Part shown: piece by piece, positions 7,780 through 15,813 of the stretch | Numbering within the stretch: position 1 is the first letter of the stretch | Layout: each line of letters begins with the position of its first letter | NCBI GenBank assembly: GCA_051008185.1 | Contig: JBPCXW010000175.1 | Location: 1 to 17,920, forward strand | Direction of reading: 5' to 3' | From: CAXMWX01 sp051008185 | GTDB lineage: Bacteria > Pseudomonadota > Gammaproteobacteria > Eutrophobiales > Eutrophobiaceae | DNA: 17,920 nt | Notes under the pieces: generated by a model | Seen by the model: the letters and a program-made list of their open reading frames with translations, nothing else | Database searches by the model: none | Told to the model about the DNA's origin: nothing | Position numbers and translations under genes: made by a program

Positions 7780-8379
7780 GTGAAAAATAAACAACCCTTA
7801 GTCGTGAGAGAGAATGATATCCGTAATATGCTACTAAAGCGTTTGTGGAGATCCGTAAAGAGCCCGAACACCCAAGTGATAAATGAACTTGGGCTTGCCC
7901 ATGCTAAAAGTCGCATTGATGTGGCTGTAATTAATGGCTCTATCCATGGCTACGAAATCAAAAGTGCTAAGGACAGCCTTGCTCGGTTACCTGCTCAGAT
8001 TGAAATCTATAGCAAATCACTACAAAAGCTAACTCTTGTTGTTGCGTCTCGTCACGTTGACAGAGTCGTAGAAATGATACCGCCTTGGTGCGGTGTTTCA
8101 GAAGTCCTTACTGGTTCTAGAGGTGGCATAACATTAAAGCCATTAAGAAAAGCCGAACGCAACCCGGAAGTTGACGTATTTGTTCTTGCGCATTTGCTAT
8201 GGCGAAACGAAGTACATGGAATTTTGGTTGAAAGAGGAGCTCATCAAATGACATCACGAGCGTCTCGTAAAGACCTTTATCAGGAATTGGTTGAGATTGT
8301 TTCTGAATCCGAGCTTGTCAAACTGATCAAAACTTCTATGGCGCAGCGACCAATTTGGCGAGAGCATCAACCACTGTAG
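7780..8379 (+). CDS. sce7726-family protein, PD-(D/E)XK nuclease-like
   Basis: The 199 residues match the sce7726 family as I recall it: NDIRNMLL at the N-terminus, a VINELGLAHAKSRIDVAV core, GYEIKSAKDSLARLPAQIEIY, and a VFVLAHLLWRNE segment. D47 (RIDVAV) and E59-I-K61 (YEIKS), with Q73 after them, give a D...ExK pattern typical of PD-(D/E)XK nuclease folds, so DNA cleavage is plausible but inferred. The start is GTG, since the next ATG is out of frame. The ribosome-binding site is weak. The stop lies 44 bp inside the 3' end of the convergent beta-family gene. Members often neighbour sce7725/beta-type proteins, as here. Codon use is more AT-rich than in xthA. Confidence 0.7.
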   Translation: MKNKQPLVVRENDIRNMLLKRLWRSVKSPNTQVINELGLAHAKSRIDVAVINGSIHGYEIKSAKDSLARLPAQIEIYSKSLQKLTLVVASRHVDRVVEMIPPWCGVSEVLTGSRGGITLKPLRKAERNPEVDVFVLAHLLWRNEVHGILVERGAHQMTSRASRKDLYQELVEIVSESELVKLIKTSMAQRPIWREHQPL

Positions 8380-9430
8380 TGATGTGGTGGTTGATAGTTA
8401 TACCTTTCCACCAAGCTAAAGTACTCGGTTCCTCCTTGTAGACCGCACAGTCAGCGATATATTCATCACCGAACGAAAAGTCAGGGCCACGAAACTGAAA
8501 CCTTTCATCTGTAATAATAATTTTGCAGTGGTCGTGCATTTGAAGAGGGTTCGCCCGAAACGCTCCCCCTTTTCGAGTGGCCCAAATCTCCTCTGCGGTA
8601 TATATGATCTTGCCAACAGGTTTAATAATCCTCATGTCCAACGGTACGGTAAATTCTGGGTGAACAACAGTGTAATCCCCATAAACTGGCTGGCGCATGC
8701 CGCTTGGTAATTCACTCAGAAGAGTCTGGTAAAAAAGCCAGTCGTGACGGGGAATTTCGTCGGTACCTTTTGCTATATCTTTGAAGCTCTTAGGGATCGC
8801 TGAGGACACAATAACTAAGTTACGAAATGTATCAAGGTTATTAAGTCGCTGCAAAGCGGCAATGAGAGCTTTTGTAAATGCCGTGTAGGGCTCAAAATTT
8901 GGTGCTTGAAGATCAAGGATTAAATCTATGTCCTTAAAAGGAACAGGGACGGCATTAGCGAACTCTTTGATTTTAGTATGTAGTGTGCTTGTCATCAAAT
9001 CTTCTAAGCGCACCAAAAGAGCGATGCCTCGGTGATCTTCAGCGACCACCCGTGTAGCTGCGGCAAGCGTGGCTGAATCGTCTAAAAGAGATAGTGCGGG
9101 GATGGCGCGGGTATCATGAGGTCGTATTCCATCAAAGATATAGTCAAATACATGGCTTCCATCATTCATCTTGTCAGCAGCAATACTCTTGTCAAGCGCA
9201 ATCCATGCTGGACGTGTATCCCATTTTTCACAATACCGCTTCACGAAAGGATGTACATGGTCATGAACTGTTTTCTTGAGTTGTAAAGTTTCAAAATCAA
9301 ACTCAACCCTTGGCACGCATATAAGCGGCATAATGCGGTCTTTAGTAGCTGAATTGAGTCTCAGAAGTGCCTGATACTCGCCTTGTCGCCACCTTAACAC
9401 TGGCACATATTTATTCTCTTCCAAGATCAT
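8336..9430 (-). CDS. Beta family protein (T4 beta / sce7725-like)
   Basis: The opening segment YVPVLRWRQGEYQALLRL, followed by IMPLICVPRVEFDFE and later WIALDKS, ALSLLDD and LILDLQAP, fits the 'beta protein' family (Pfam Beta_protein; related to sce7725). The regularly spaced strand-like segments suggest a barrel-type fold, which is inference. No biochemical role is established that I know of. The start is set at the ATG giving MILEENKYVP, because GGGAGGGG ends about 3-5 bases before it. Longer starts at 9433 and 9460 are possible. The first 20 bp overlap the end of the ImmA gene, so they are translationally coupled, and the tail overlaps the sce7726 gene by 44 bp. Length is 364 residues. Confidence 0.68.
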   Translation of the reverse strand: MILEENKYVPVLRWRQGEYQALLRLNSATKDRIMPLICVPRVEFDFETLQLKKTVHDHVHPFVKRYCEKWDTRPAWIALDKSIAADKMNDGSHVFDYIFDGIRPHDTRAIPALSLLDDSATLAAATRVVAEDHRGIALLVRLEDLMTSTLHTKIKEFANAVPVPFKDIDLILDLQAPNFEPYTAFTKALIAALQRLNNLDTFRNLVIVSSAIPKSFKDIAKGTDEIPRHDWLFYQTLLSELPSGMRQPVYGDYTVVHPEFTVPLDMRIIKPVGKIIYTAEEIWATRKGGAFRANPLQMHDHCKIIITDERFQFRGPDFSFGDEYIADCAVYKEEPSTLAWWKGITINHHITTVVDALAKLVAAP

Positions 9431-10694
9431 CATCCCCTCCCACGAACTGCGCACTAACACAATCTTGCCCTACAAGATCGGAAAGAATAGTGTAGTCGTT
9501 CTGCTCCTTGCGAATACGCCCAGCAAGTATGCTGACATCGATGCCAAGTCTCTCTGCGTCCATACGAACAGAATCGTCTGATAGAGCAAAGCGAGACAAA
9601 CATTGTTCCCATGCATCATCCGGAATCAGTGTTTCAAGAGCAAACTTGTCAGCTTCTTTTTCAATAGCATCTTCGCTCCCTTCACCCTCTTCATCAAAGA
9701 AATCGTAGTGTAATCCACTGGATAAATGGAGAAAAACATGGCCTAACTCGTGGAATAGCACAAACCAGAAATTGTCTAGGCGGTCATATCGTAAAGTCAT
9801 GCCAATCACTGGATTATCGGTGTCACTCAGCATAGCTGCACCGTCCAGATATGTGCCGGGCAAGTGTTTCTCTATCACAAGAACAATTCCCTTGCCAGCC
9901 AATAATTTGCGCGCGCGCTTTGGGCCGTCTTCTCTGCGAGTCAATTTGACCAGATCGGATAACCATCGGTCATCAAGCGAGAATGGAGGCACTTTATCTT
10001 CAATAATTTGGGTTTTTGTGCGCTCCAGAATCCGAGCCTGCCAAGCCAATAGCGCATATTCATTAGGCAGTGTTTCACCACTCACCTTTTTACGGTGGAG
10101 GGCGGTGGTAAACTGTGTACCCGCAAATTTCAAGAAATAACTTTTTGCTGTTTCTACCAAATTAGCACCGCGTGGCACATCAAACCACCGCCGCTTGGCC
10201 ATTACTTTGACTGGTAGCTGCTCCCACACTAAATCGTCCACATTCTTCCAGGAGAACACAACCCCTGACTGCTCCGGTTTAGTTTTAAAAAGGCCAACGG
10301 TATTAACATTCAAAAGACGCGAAACCTTAAGTAACCTTTTGAAGCTAGCCCCCATATAGCCAGATGCTTCGTCCCGTTGAACCTGCTGAGGCTTTACGCC
10401 TAACGCATGTGCCAGTTCGGTCTGGCTCAGGCCCGAGGCGATACGAGCCTCAATAAGGACGGAGGGCAGTGCTTCTAGAGAAAAGGATTTTGCGTGGTTA
10501 ATCTTTCCACTCTTGAGTAAGTCATAATGGGTAACATCGGCTTCAATTTCTGCGATTTGACTCTTAAGAGCCTCAATTCCAATACGTTCCACCGACTTAT
10601 TCTCAGTCTCTCCTGATTGTGTGGTCTCTAGCGCATCTTTGAGTTTTGCTAGTTCCCTAATTGATACTTCATATTGTTTATCGCTGTAGATCAT
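9411..10694 (-). CDS. XRE helix-turn-helix regulator fused to ImmA/IrrE metallopeptidase
   Basis: This 427-residue protein has an N-terminal coiled, Glu/Lys-rich stretch (about 5-60). A Cro/C1-type helix-turn-helix follows (about 76-131; ARIASGLSQTELAHALGVKPQQVQRDE). Then come a linker and an ImmA/IrrE (DUF955) zinc peptidase with H315-E316-L-G-H319 and the third ligand probably E347 (EKEADKFA). The end (VSILAGRIRKEQNDYTILSDLVG) resembles HigA-type antitoxin regulators. ImmA relatives cleave a partner repressor or antitoxin after a stress signal. Here both parts are in one chain, so it may repress its own operon through the palindrome at 11171-11190 and sense damage. GAGGTG (10700-10705), overlapping the stop of the upstream gene, is its ribosome-binding site. 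It is the middle gene of the operon. Confidence 0.85.
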   Translation of the reverse strand: MIYSDKQYEVSIRELAKLKDALETTQSGETENKSVERIGIEALKSQIAEIEADVTHYDLLKSGKINHAKSFSLEALPSVLIEARIASGLSQTELAHALGVKPQQVQRDEASGYMGASFKRLLKVSRLLNVNTVGLFKTKPEQSGVVFSWKNVDDLVWEQLPVKVMAKRRWFDVPRGANLVETAKSYFLKFAGTQFTTALHRKKVSGETLPNEYALLAWQARILERTKTQIIEDKVPPFSLDDRWLSDLVKLTRREDGPKRARKLLAGKGIVLVIEKHLPGTYLDGAAMLSDTDNPVIGMTLRYDRLDNFWFVLFHELGHVFLHLSSGLHYDFFDEEGEGSEDAIEKEADKFALETLIPDDAWEQCLSRFALSDDSVRMDAERLGIDVSILAGRIRKEQNDYTILSDLVGQDCVSAQFVGGDDDLGRE

Positions 10695-10703
10695 GGCGCC
10701 ACC

Positions 10704-11168
10704 TCATGGTTGAAGAATTGAATCGTTGGCAAGATCAATAAGAAGAATTCCTTTCTGTAGCCCAGTGTGCTTATCAATCTGGAAGAAATCTACAAAGTTT
10801 CTTCCGGCCTCATTTGGCAAAGTGGATGGAAAGAATTCTCCACCAAACTTCTTCTTCTGTGAGACCCTGTTGTCATCAAAAATTTTAAAAACTGGGTCTA
10901 TCAAATTGATGTCAATGCCATCAGGATGCCAGCACGCGTCGTAGTCCCTCGGCACGGGTTTATCAGTAACAAAGCTGCCATCAAGGAACAAGCGCTTACA
11001 ACCTGCTTGAACCAGATTCCGTGAAGCCAACACCAACCCATCAAAAAGATCTCGCCGCCACTGGTTGTAAACGAAGCGATCAGCGATTTCAGACAGGGTG
11101 GCTTGGTGTACCCCAGCGGGTAACACGGACCACGGTGTGCCTGGCAGGCTGACCAAGTTCGGAATCAT
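10704..11168 (-). CDS. DUF6932-like, MNT-type nucleotidyltransferase-fold protein
   Basis: This 154-residue protein contains FLDGSFVTDKPVPRDYDACW. It carries a G64-S65 pair and the acidic pair D75-x-D77, the pattern of minimal nucleotidyltransferases (MNT; AbiEii/MNT-HEPN-like). The N-terminal PNLVSLPGTPWSVLPAGVHQATLSEIADRF and C-terminal LQKGILLIDL also fit DUF6932 as I recall it. Nucleotide transfer is inferred. The ATG at 11168 is chosen because the longer start (11204) would begin upstream of the promoter -10. The predicted transcript starts only about one base before this ATG, so the mRNA looks leaderless, which agrees with the lack of a Shine-Dalgarno. It is the first gene of the operon, 9 bp before the XRE-ImmA gene. 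Confidence 0.65.
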   Translation of the reverse strand: MIPNLVSLPGTPWSVLPAGVHQATLSEIADRFVYNQWRRDLFDGLVLASRNLVQAGCKRLFLDGSFVTDKPVPRDYDACWHPDGIDINLIDPVFKIFDDNRVSQKKKFGGEFFPSTLPNEAGRNFVDFFQIDKHTGLQKGILLIDLANDSILQP

Positions 11169-11170
11169 GC

Positions 11171-11190
11171 TTACAACAATATAGTTGTAA
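11171..11190. promoter_or_regulatory. 20-bp near-perfect palindrome, likely operator
   Basis: The arms TTACAAC and GTTGTAA surround a six-base AATATA centre, with one mismatched pair in the whole 20 bases. The site covers the -10 box of the minus-strand promoter and ends two bases before the DUF6932 ATG. A bound repressor would block RNA polymerase. The XRE-ImmA protein of the same operon is the natural candidate. The helicase's XRE domain, encoded 164 bp away on the other strand, is a second one. Confidence 0.65.
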
Positions 11191-11204
11191 AAAAGGCATG
11201 TCAA
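11176..11204 (-). promoter_or_regulatory. Promoter of the DUF6932-ImmA-beta operon
   Basis: On the minus strand a perfect TTGACA (11199-11204) is followed after 17 bases by TATTGT (11176-11181). The predicted start falls at about 11169, one base before the ATG at 11168. This implies a leaderless message and direct control by the palindrome over the -10 box. Confidence 0.65.
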
Positions 11205-11353
11205 GTAGTCTACCCAATCTGGGTATCAAGGCAAATAATAGGATATTTGCGGCCTCATGCCGCCAATCTGTCAATATAACAAATGCTATATGCCCCTTGA
11301 CAGGCCATTTGATACGTTGCACCATGCGTAGATTCCACATTGTGAGAGACCCT

Positions 11354-14300
11354 ATGCCACAGGCCAGTCCCAACATTCCCGCCGATTACTCGGACCGCGT
11401 GAAGTCGGTTCGGGCCAGTCTCGGGCTAACGCAGACACGGCTGGCCGAGCAACTAGGTGTGGCGTTTGCGACCGTGAATCGGTGGGAAAATGGCCAATCC
11501 AAGCCAACCCGGTTAGCGTGGCAACAATTCTTGGGTATTGAGGCCGAATTCAGGACATCACAGGAAGAGGCTACTACACTTGGGACTACCCCATCACAAG
11601 CCCCAATACTGGACTTCGTAGCGAAGCCTGACGTGGTGGCCACTGTAGCTGAGGCTCACCGCCTCGCTTATGGCCATCTGTTCAATCCGGCCTTTGCTAC
11701 CGAGATTTCACTGATCGACCCGCTCCCTCATCAGCGCATAGCCGTTTACGACAATATGCTCGGCCTGTCGCCACTACGATTTCTTCTGGCTGACGATGCA
11801 GGTGCCGGTAAGACGATTATGACTGGCCTCTATCTTCGGGAGGTGTTCGCGCGCCGCCTGATTAAGCGAGTGCTGGTTGTTCCACCAGCTGGTCTTGTTG
11901 GCAACTGGGAACGCGAGATGCGTGTCCTGTTTCGCCTGCTATTCAAGATTGTGCGTGGGGCAGATGCCCGCACTGACAACCCGTTTGTCGGACCAGACAG
12001 CGACCGCGTTATTGTCAGTGTTGACACCCTTGCTGGCGAACGTATGTTCACCAGATTGCGCGAGGCTGTCACCTCAGGGAAGGCTTTGCCATACGACCTT
12101 GTGGTCTTCGACGAAGCCCACAAACTGGCTGCCAACCGCGAAAGGGATTTCTATGTGCGCAAGACTGACCGATACCGTTTGGCGGAAGCACTAGCTGGCC
12201 TGCCTACAAATGACGCGCGATGGGAGCTAGGCTGGTCAGCGGCTCATGTTCTGCTGCTCACCGCAACACCGCACATGGGCAAAGATTTCCCATATTATTG
12301 CCTGTGGCGACTTCTGGCACCCGATGCCCTCGCTACCTTTGATGCATTTCAAGACTTCCCGGAAAGTCAGCGTCGCCAACATTTCATTCGCCGAACCAAA
12401 GAGGAAATGGTGCGCTTTGACGGACAACCTCTCTACCCACAACGGCAATGCGACACCCTCAGCTATGAATTAAACCCGGCAGAACAACAACTTTATGAGG
12501 CTACGACCAGCTACATCACCAGCACATACAACAAGGCACGCATTCTGAACTCATCGGCGGCGCGCTTCATAGTGAGTGTTTTTCAGCGCCGTCAGGCCAG
12601 TTCAACTTATGCGCTACTGCGATCTTTTGAACGCCGTCTTGAACGGCTGGATGGTGCCATAGAGTTGGTTCGCACCGGAAACACCGAAGAACTGAAACGC
12701 CGCCAGGACAGCATCAAGAATTTATCGGATTTCTTCGAAACCCACACCGCTGACGAAGATGTCAGCGATTCTGATCAACAGGAGCGCCACGAGGAGTTTG
12801 AGGACAAAGCCCTTAGCAGCTTTTTTACGCTGACCCTGATGGAACTTCAGGAGGAACGTGCCGAAGTTGAAACATTGCTCGCACAGGCAAAGCATCTTGC
12901 CGATGTTGGAGAGGACTCAAAGTTTGAGAAACTCCGTGCTGTATTACAAGACGAAGCCTACGCTAATGAGAAGTTCATCATATTCACTGAGCACCGCGAC
13001 ACAGCCGAATTTCTGGTGCGCCGCCTTGAAGGGTTAGGTTTCACGGGGCAGGTTGCACTAATCCATGGTGGCATTGACTATCGTAAGCGGGAATCACAGG
13101 TTGATCTGTTTCGGCGCTCGCTTGATGAAGGAGGTGCAAATTATCTGGTCGCTACCGATGCCGCCGGCGAGGGCATCAATCTTCAATTTTGCTGGCTCAT
13201 GGTGAACTACGACCTACCCTGGAATCCGGCACGCCTTGAGCAACGTATGGGGCGTATCCATCGCTATGGACAAAAGCGCGACCCTGTCATCATCGTCAAT
13301 CTAATCGCCGGTGCAACACGCGAAGGTCGAGTTTTGAAGACTTTACTTGAAAAACTGGAATTAATCCGCGAGCAACTTCAATCAGACAAAGTCTTTGATG
13401 TCATTGGACGACTGTTTGAAAATGTTCCACTAACCGAATACTTTGGGATGGCAGCCACGGAGGACGACACCAGCACTGCCATTGACAACATCAACAAACT
13501 TCTCACCGAAGAACAGATAAATGCGCTGGACAAGCGAGAGCAAGCACTCTACGGAGATGGCGATGTCAAGAGCCATCTTCCAAAGATCAACGCTGATATG
13601 GAACGAGAACAGTATCGGCGCTTGTTGCCTGGATACATTCGTCGCTTTGTAGAAGCTGCGGCACCCTTGATAGATTTGCGAGTGAATGGCGACTCCGAGG
13701 GTATTTTCGAACTCTCTCCAGAACGTTCACATAGTCTCGACCCTGTGCTCAGCGCGATGGAGCTCTATCAACCAGAAATGCAGAGGCGGCTAACCGTGTA
13801 TAGGCCCGAAGATCGTACCAATGCTATATGGATGCATCCCGGCGAGCCCGTGTTTGATCGCTTCTGCGATACACTGCTGTCGCGCTGTGGCGACGAAGCG
13901 CGACGCGGCACGTTCTTTGTTGACCCGCACGCCGAGAAACCCTATCTCTTCCACCTTGCCAAGGTATCCGTTATGCGTCGCCAGCCAACCACAGCAACCA
14001 CTGACCCGATTGGCGATGCCATTGGAAATAAAGATAACACTCACACTGAAATCATCGAAAACCGCCTGATTGGACTCAAACAGGAGAGCGACGGTGTAAT
14101 CACGACATGCCCACTAGAACACCTGCTACTACTTCAAGGCGCACAGGATGTACCCCCCGGTAGTGTGTCCCTTGCCGGACTTGCACGAAAACTAACCGAT
14201 GCCGCTATTAAATGGTGCAAGAGTGATGCACTTGCTCGTTTAGTGAACGAACATCGAGCCCGTGTTGAAAGCACATTGTCAGGGCGCCGGGACTGGATTA

Positions 14301-14977
14301 ACCGCGGCTATGACCATAAGAGTGCTGAACTGGTTGCTAAACGGCAACACGTAAGTAATGAGGCCCGCAAAGGTGATTCTCACGCTAAAGTGGAACTCAC
14401 CAAAGTCAAAGAACAACAACAACAGCTTAAAACAGAGAAAAAGAACCACCTTGAATTACTGGAAATGGAACCGGACTTCATAGTACCAGGCGAAGTAGAA
14501 ATGTTGGCACACGCTATTATCCTGCCCACTGATGATCCAGAAGAGCAACGCCGACACACCGCCGAGGTCGAAGTAATCGCCATGCGACTGGCGCAGGCAC
14601 ACGAAGAAGCAGTGGGAGCCACCGTACACGATGTGTCGCGACCCGATCTGGCACGGGTTGCCGGTCTTAACGATTGGCCCGGCTTTGATCTCCGTTCGCT
14701 ACGCCCTGCAACATCACATAGTCTTGCAGAAGAGCGTGCTATTGAAGTCAAAGGCCGTGCCGGCACTGCTGGTGTAGAAATAAGTGAGAATGAGTGGGCC
14801 AATGCCTGCAATTTACGCGAGCGGTACTGGCTTTATGTGGTCTTTGACTGCGCTACCCCTCGACCTCGCTTGGTCAAAGTACGAGACCCTTTTGGCAGGC
14901 TGTTGGCAAAGACTAAAGGTAGTATGACTATTTCAAGTACTGAGATTTTATCGGTAGCGGATGCAGAGGATACATAA
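11354..14977 (+). CDS. drmD: XRE-HTH + SNF2/RapA-type helicase + DUF3883; DrmD-like DISARM helicase
   Basis: This predicted ATP-dependent DNA translocase has 1207 residues. Domains in order: an XRE helix-turn-helix (about 10-60; LGLTQTRLAEQLGVAFATVNRW); the helicase N-lobe with Walker A G150-A-G-K-T154, D253-E-A-H256 and LLTATPHMGK; the C-lobe with LVATDAAGEGINLQ and motif VI R627-L-E-Q-R...GRIHRYGQ; a long Glu/Lys/Gln-rich region; and a C-terminal DUF3883 (NO VEIN) domain (IEVKGRAG from 1130, then ENEWANACNLRERYWLYVV). SNF2 plus DUF3883 just before a DUF1156 methylase fits DrmD of class 1 DISARM phage defence. The XRE fusion is unusual. The ATG (MPQASPN) is chosen for a GAGAG site before it; the frame stays open back to 11198. 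The 149-bp leader has a TTGACA (11297-11302) but no clear -10. The MBL gene follows after 2 bp. Confidence 0.75.
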   Translation: MPQASPNIPADYSDRVKSVRASLGLTQTRLAEQLGVAFATVNRWENGQSKPTRLAWQQFLGIEAEFRTSQEEATTLGTTPSQAPILDFVAKPDVVATVAEAHRLAYGHLFNPAFATEISLIDPLPHQRIAVYDNMLGLSPLRFLLADDAGAGKTIMTGLYLREVFARRLIKRVLVVPPAGLVGNWEREMRVLFRLLFKIVRGADARTDNPFVGPDSDRVIVSVDTLAGERMFTRLREAVTSGKALPYDLVVFDEAHKLAANRERDFYVRKTDRYRLAEALAGLPTNDARWELGWSAAHVLLLTATPHMGKDFPYYCLWRLLAPDALATFDAFQDFPESQRRQHFIRRTKEEMVRFDGQPLYPQRQCDTLSYELNPAEQQLYEATTSYITSTYNKARILNSSAARFIVSVFQRRQASSTYALLRSFERRLERLDGAIELVRTGNTEELKRRQDSIKNLSDFFETHTADEDVSDSDQQERHEEFEDKALSSFFTLTLMELQEERAEVETLLAQAKHLADVGEDSKFEKLRAVLQDEAYANEKFIIFTEHRDTAEFLVRRLEGLGFTGQVALIHGGIDYRKRESQVDLFRRSLDEGGANYLVATDAAGEGINLQFCWLMVNYDLPWNPARLEQRMGRIHRYGQKRDPVIIVNLIAGATREGRVLKTLLEKLELIREQLQSDKVFDVIGRLFENVPLTEYFGMAATEDDTSTAIDNINKLLTEEQINALDKREQALYGDGDVKSHLPKINADMEREQYRRLLPGYIRRFVEAAAPLIDLRVNGDSEGIFELSPERSHSLDPVLSAMELYQPEMQRRLTVYRPEDRTNAIWMHPGEPVFDRFCDTLLSRCGDEARRGTFFVDPHAEKPYLFHLAKVSVMRRQPTTATTDPIGDAIGNKDNTHTEIIENRLIGLKQESDGVITTCPLEHLLLLQGAQDVPPGSVSLAGLARKLTDAAIKWCKSDALARLVNEHRARVESTLSGRRDWINRGYDHKSAELVAKRQHVSNEARKGDSHAKVELTKVKEQQQQLKTEKKNHLELLEMEPDFIVPGEVEMLAHAIILPTDDPEEQRRHTAEVEVIAMRLAQAHEEAVGATVHDVSRPDLARVAGLNDWPGFDLRSLRPATSHSLAEERAIEVKGRAGTAGVEISENEWANACNLRERYWLYVVFDCATPRPRLVKVRDPFGRLLAKTKGSMTISSTEILSVADAEDT

Positions 14978-14979
14978 TT

Positions 14980-15795
14980 ATGGATATTCTATTTTGCGAT
15001 GTTGACCACGGTGCGTGCACGTTAATTTGCTCTGATAACGGTCACCACTTTATGATTGATTGCGGTCACAGCTCTAGGCGTAACTGGCGGCCATCAGAAC
15101 ACCTTCGATGCAATGGCATTCACAAAGTGGAGTACCTCTTCGTCTCAAATTTTGACGAAGATCACGTAAGTGATTTACCGAATCTCATAGAATATGTGCC
15201 TTACTGCTGCTATAATACAGCAGTCAGCGCGGATTATATTCGTAAATTGAAACAGCCCTCAGGTATTGGCAATGGGATCAAAAGTCTCCTAGGACCCATG
15301 AGTGTATGCACTCCTGAACCGTTTTATAACCGCCCAGATTGGGGTGGATTGATATTTTCGATGTACGGGAATAAACCTCAACTCGGTCTAACAGACACAA
15401 ATAACCTCAGCCTTGTTACATTCGTCCACTATTACAACCTACACTTGATTTTCCCTGGCGATATCGAAGAGATCGGGTGGCGAGAGCTTCTCAAGAACCC
15501 GAATTTCTGTAATGAACTGAAGACAGTAAATGTGTTCGTAGCATCTCACCACGGCAGGGCTAGTGGGTACTGCACTGATGTGTTTGAATGGTGCTGTCCT
15601 GAATTAGTAATTTACTCTGATTCAAAAATACAGTTTGACACACAGCAAACGGCAGCTAACTATGGACAGCATACACGCGGTATTACGTTCCCAAACGGTG
15701 TAATCCGTAAAGTATTAACGACTCGTAACGATGGTCACATCTCTATCCAGAAATACGGAATGTATCGTGGATCGGTTACTACCGAAAAAGGATAG
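14980..15795 (+). CDS. ComEC-like metallo-beta-lactamase-fold hydrolase
   Basis: This 271-residue cytosolic protein has no signal peptide or membrane helix. MBL-fold landmarks are visible: an N-terminal VDHGACTL strand and DCGH; S56-N-F-D-E-D61-H62 in place of the classical HxHxDH loop; FPGD161; and S189-H190-H191-G192, the SHHG motif typical of the ComEC/Rec2 nuclease-like group. Loss of the first histidine (N57) and Asp at the second place is common in ComEC-type domains, so metal binding is still likely. A phosphodiesterase or nuclease role is inferred. AGAGGA (14965-14970) is its ribosome-binding site and only 2 bp separate it from the helicase stop, so it belongs to the same operon. It is not a core DISARM gene I know of. 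Confidence 0.75.
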   Translation: MDILFCDVDHGACTLICSDNGHHFMIDCGHSSRRNWRPSEHLRCNGIHKVEYLFVSNFDEDHVSDLPNLIEYVPYCCYNTAVSADYIRKLKQPSGIGNGIKSLLGPMSVCTPEPFYNRPDWGGLIFSMYGNKPQLGLTDTNNLSLVTFVHYYNLHLIFPGDIEEIGWRELLKNPNFCNELKTVNVFVASHHGRASGYCTDVFEWCCPELVIYSDSKIQFDTQQTAANYGQHTRGITFPNGVIRKVLTTRNDGHISIQKYGMYRGSVTTEKG

Positions 15796-15813
15796 GGGAA
15801 GGACATAGAAATC

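Noticed and set aside
11249..11263. GCGGC-CTCAT-GCCGC stem-loop in the helicase leader
   Set aside because: The stem is only 5 bp with no T-run and no clear partner structure; it may be chance.
11297..11302. Perfect TTGACA upstream of the helicase gene as a promoter
   Set aside because: No acceptable -10 box is found 16-18 bases downstream, so it was not called as a promoter.
11198..11353. N-terminal extension of the helicase by 52 codons
   Set aside because: The frame is open, but its start overlaps the divergent promoter's -35 box, the residues look random, and MPQASPN has a usable GAGAG site just before it and leads directly into the HTH.
14380..14811. 143-codon open frame antisense to the helicase 3' part
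   Set aside because: It is Ser/Arg/Cys-rich with no recognisable motif, and the plus-strand DUF3883 domain explains the sequence.
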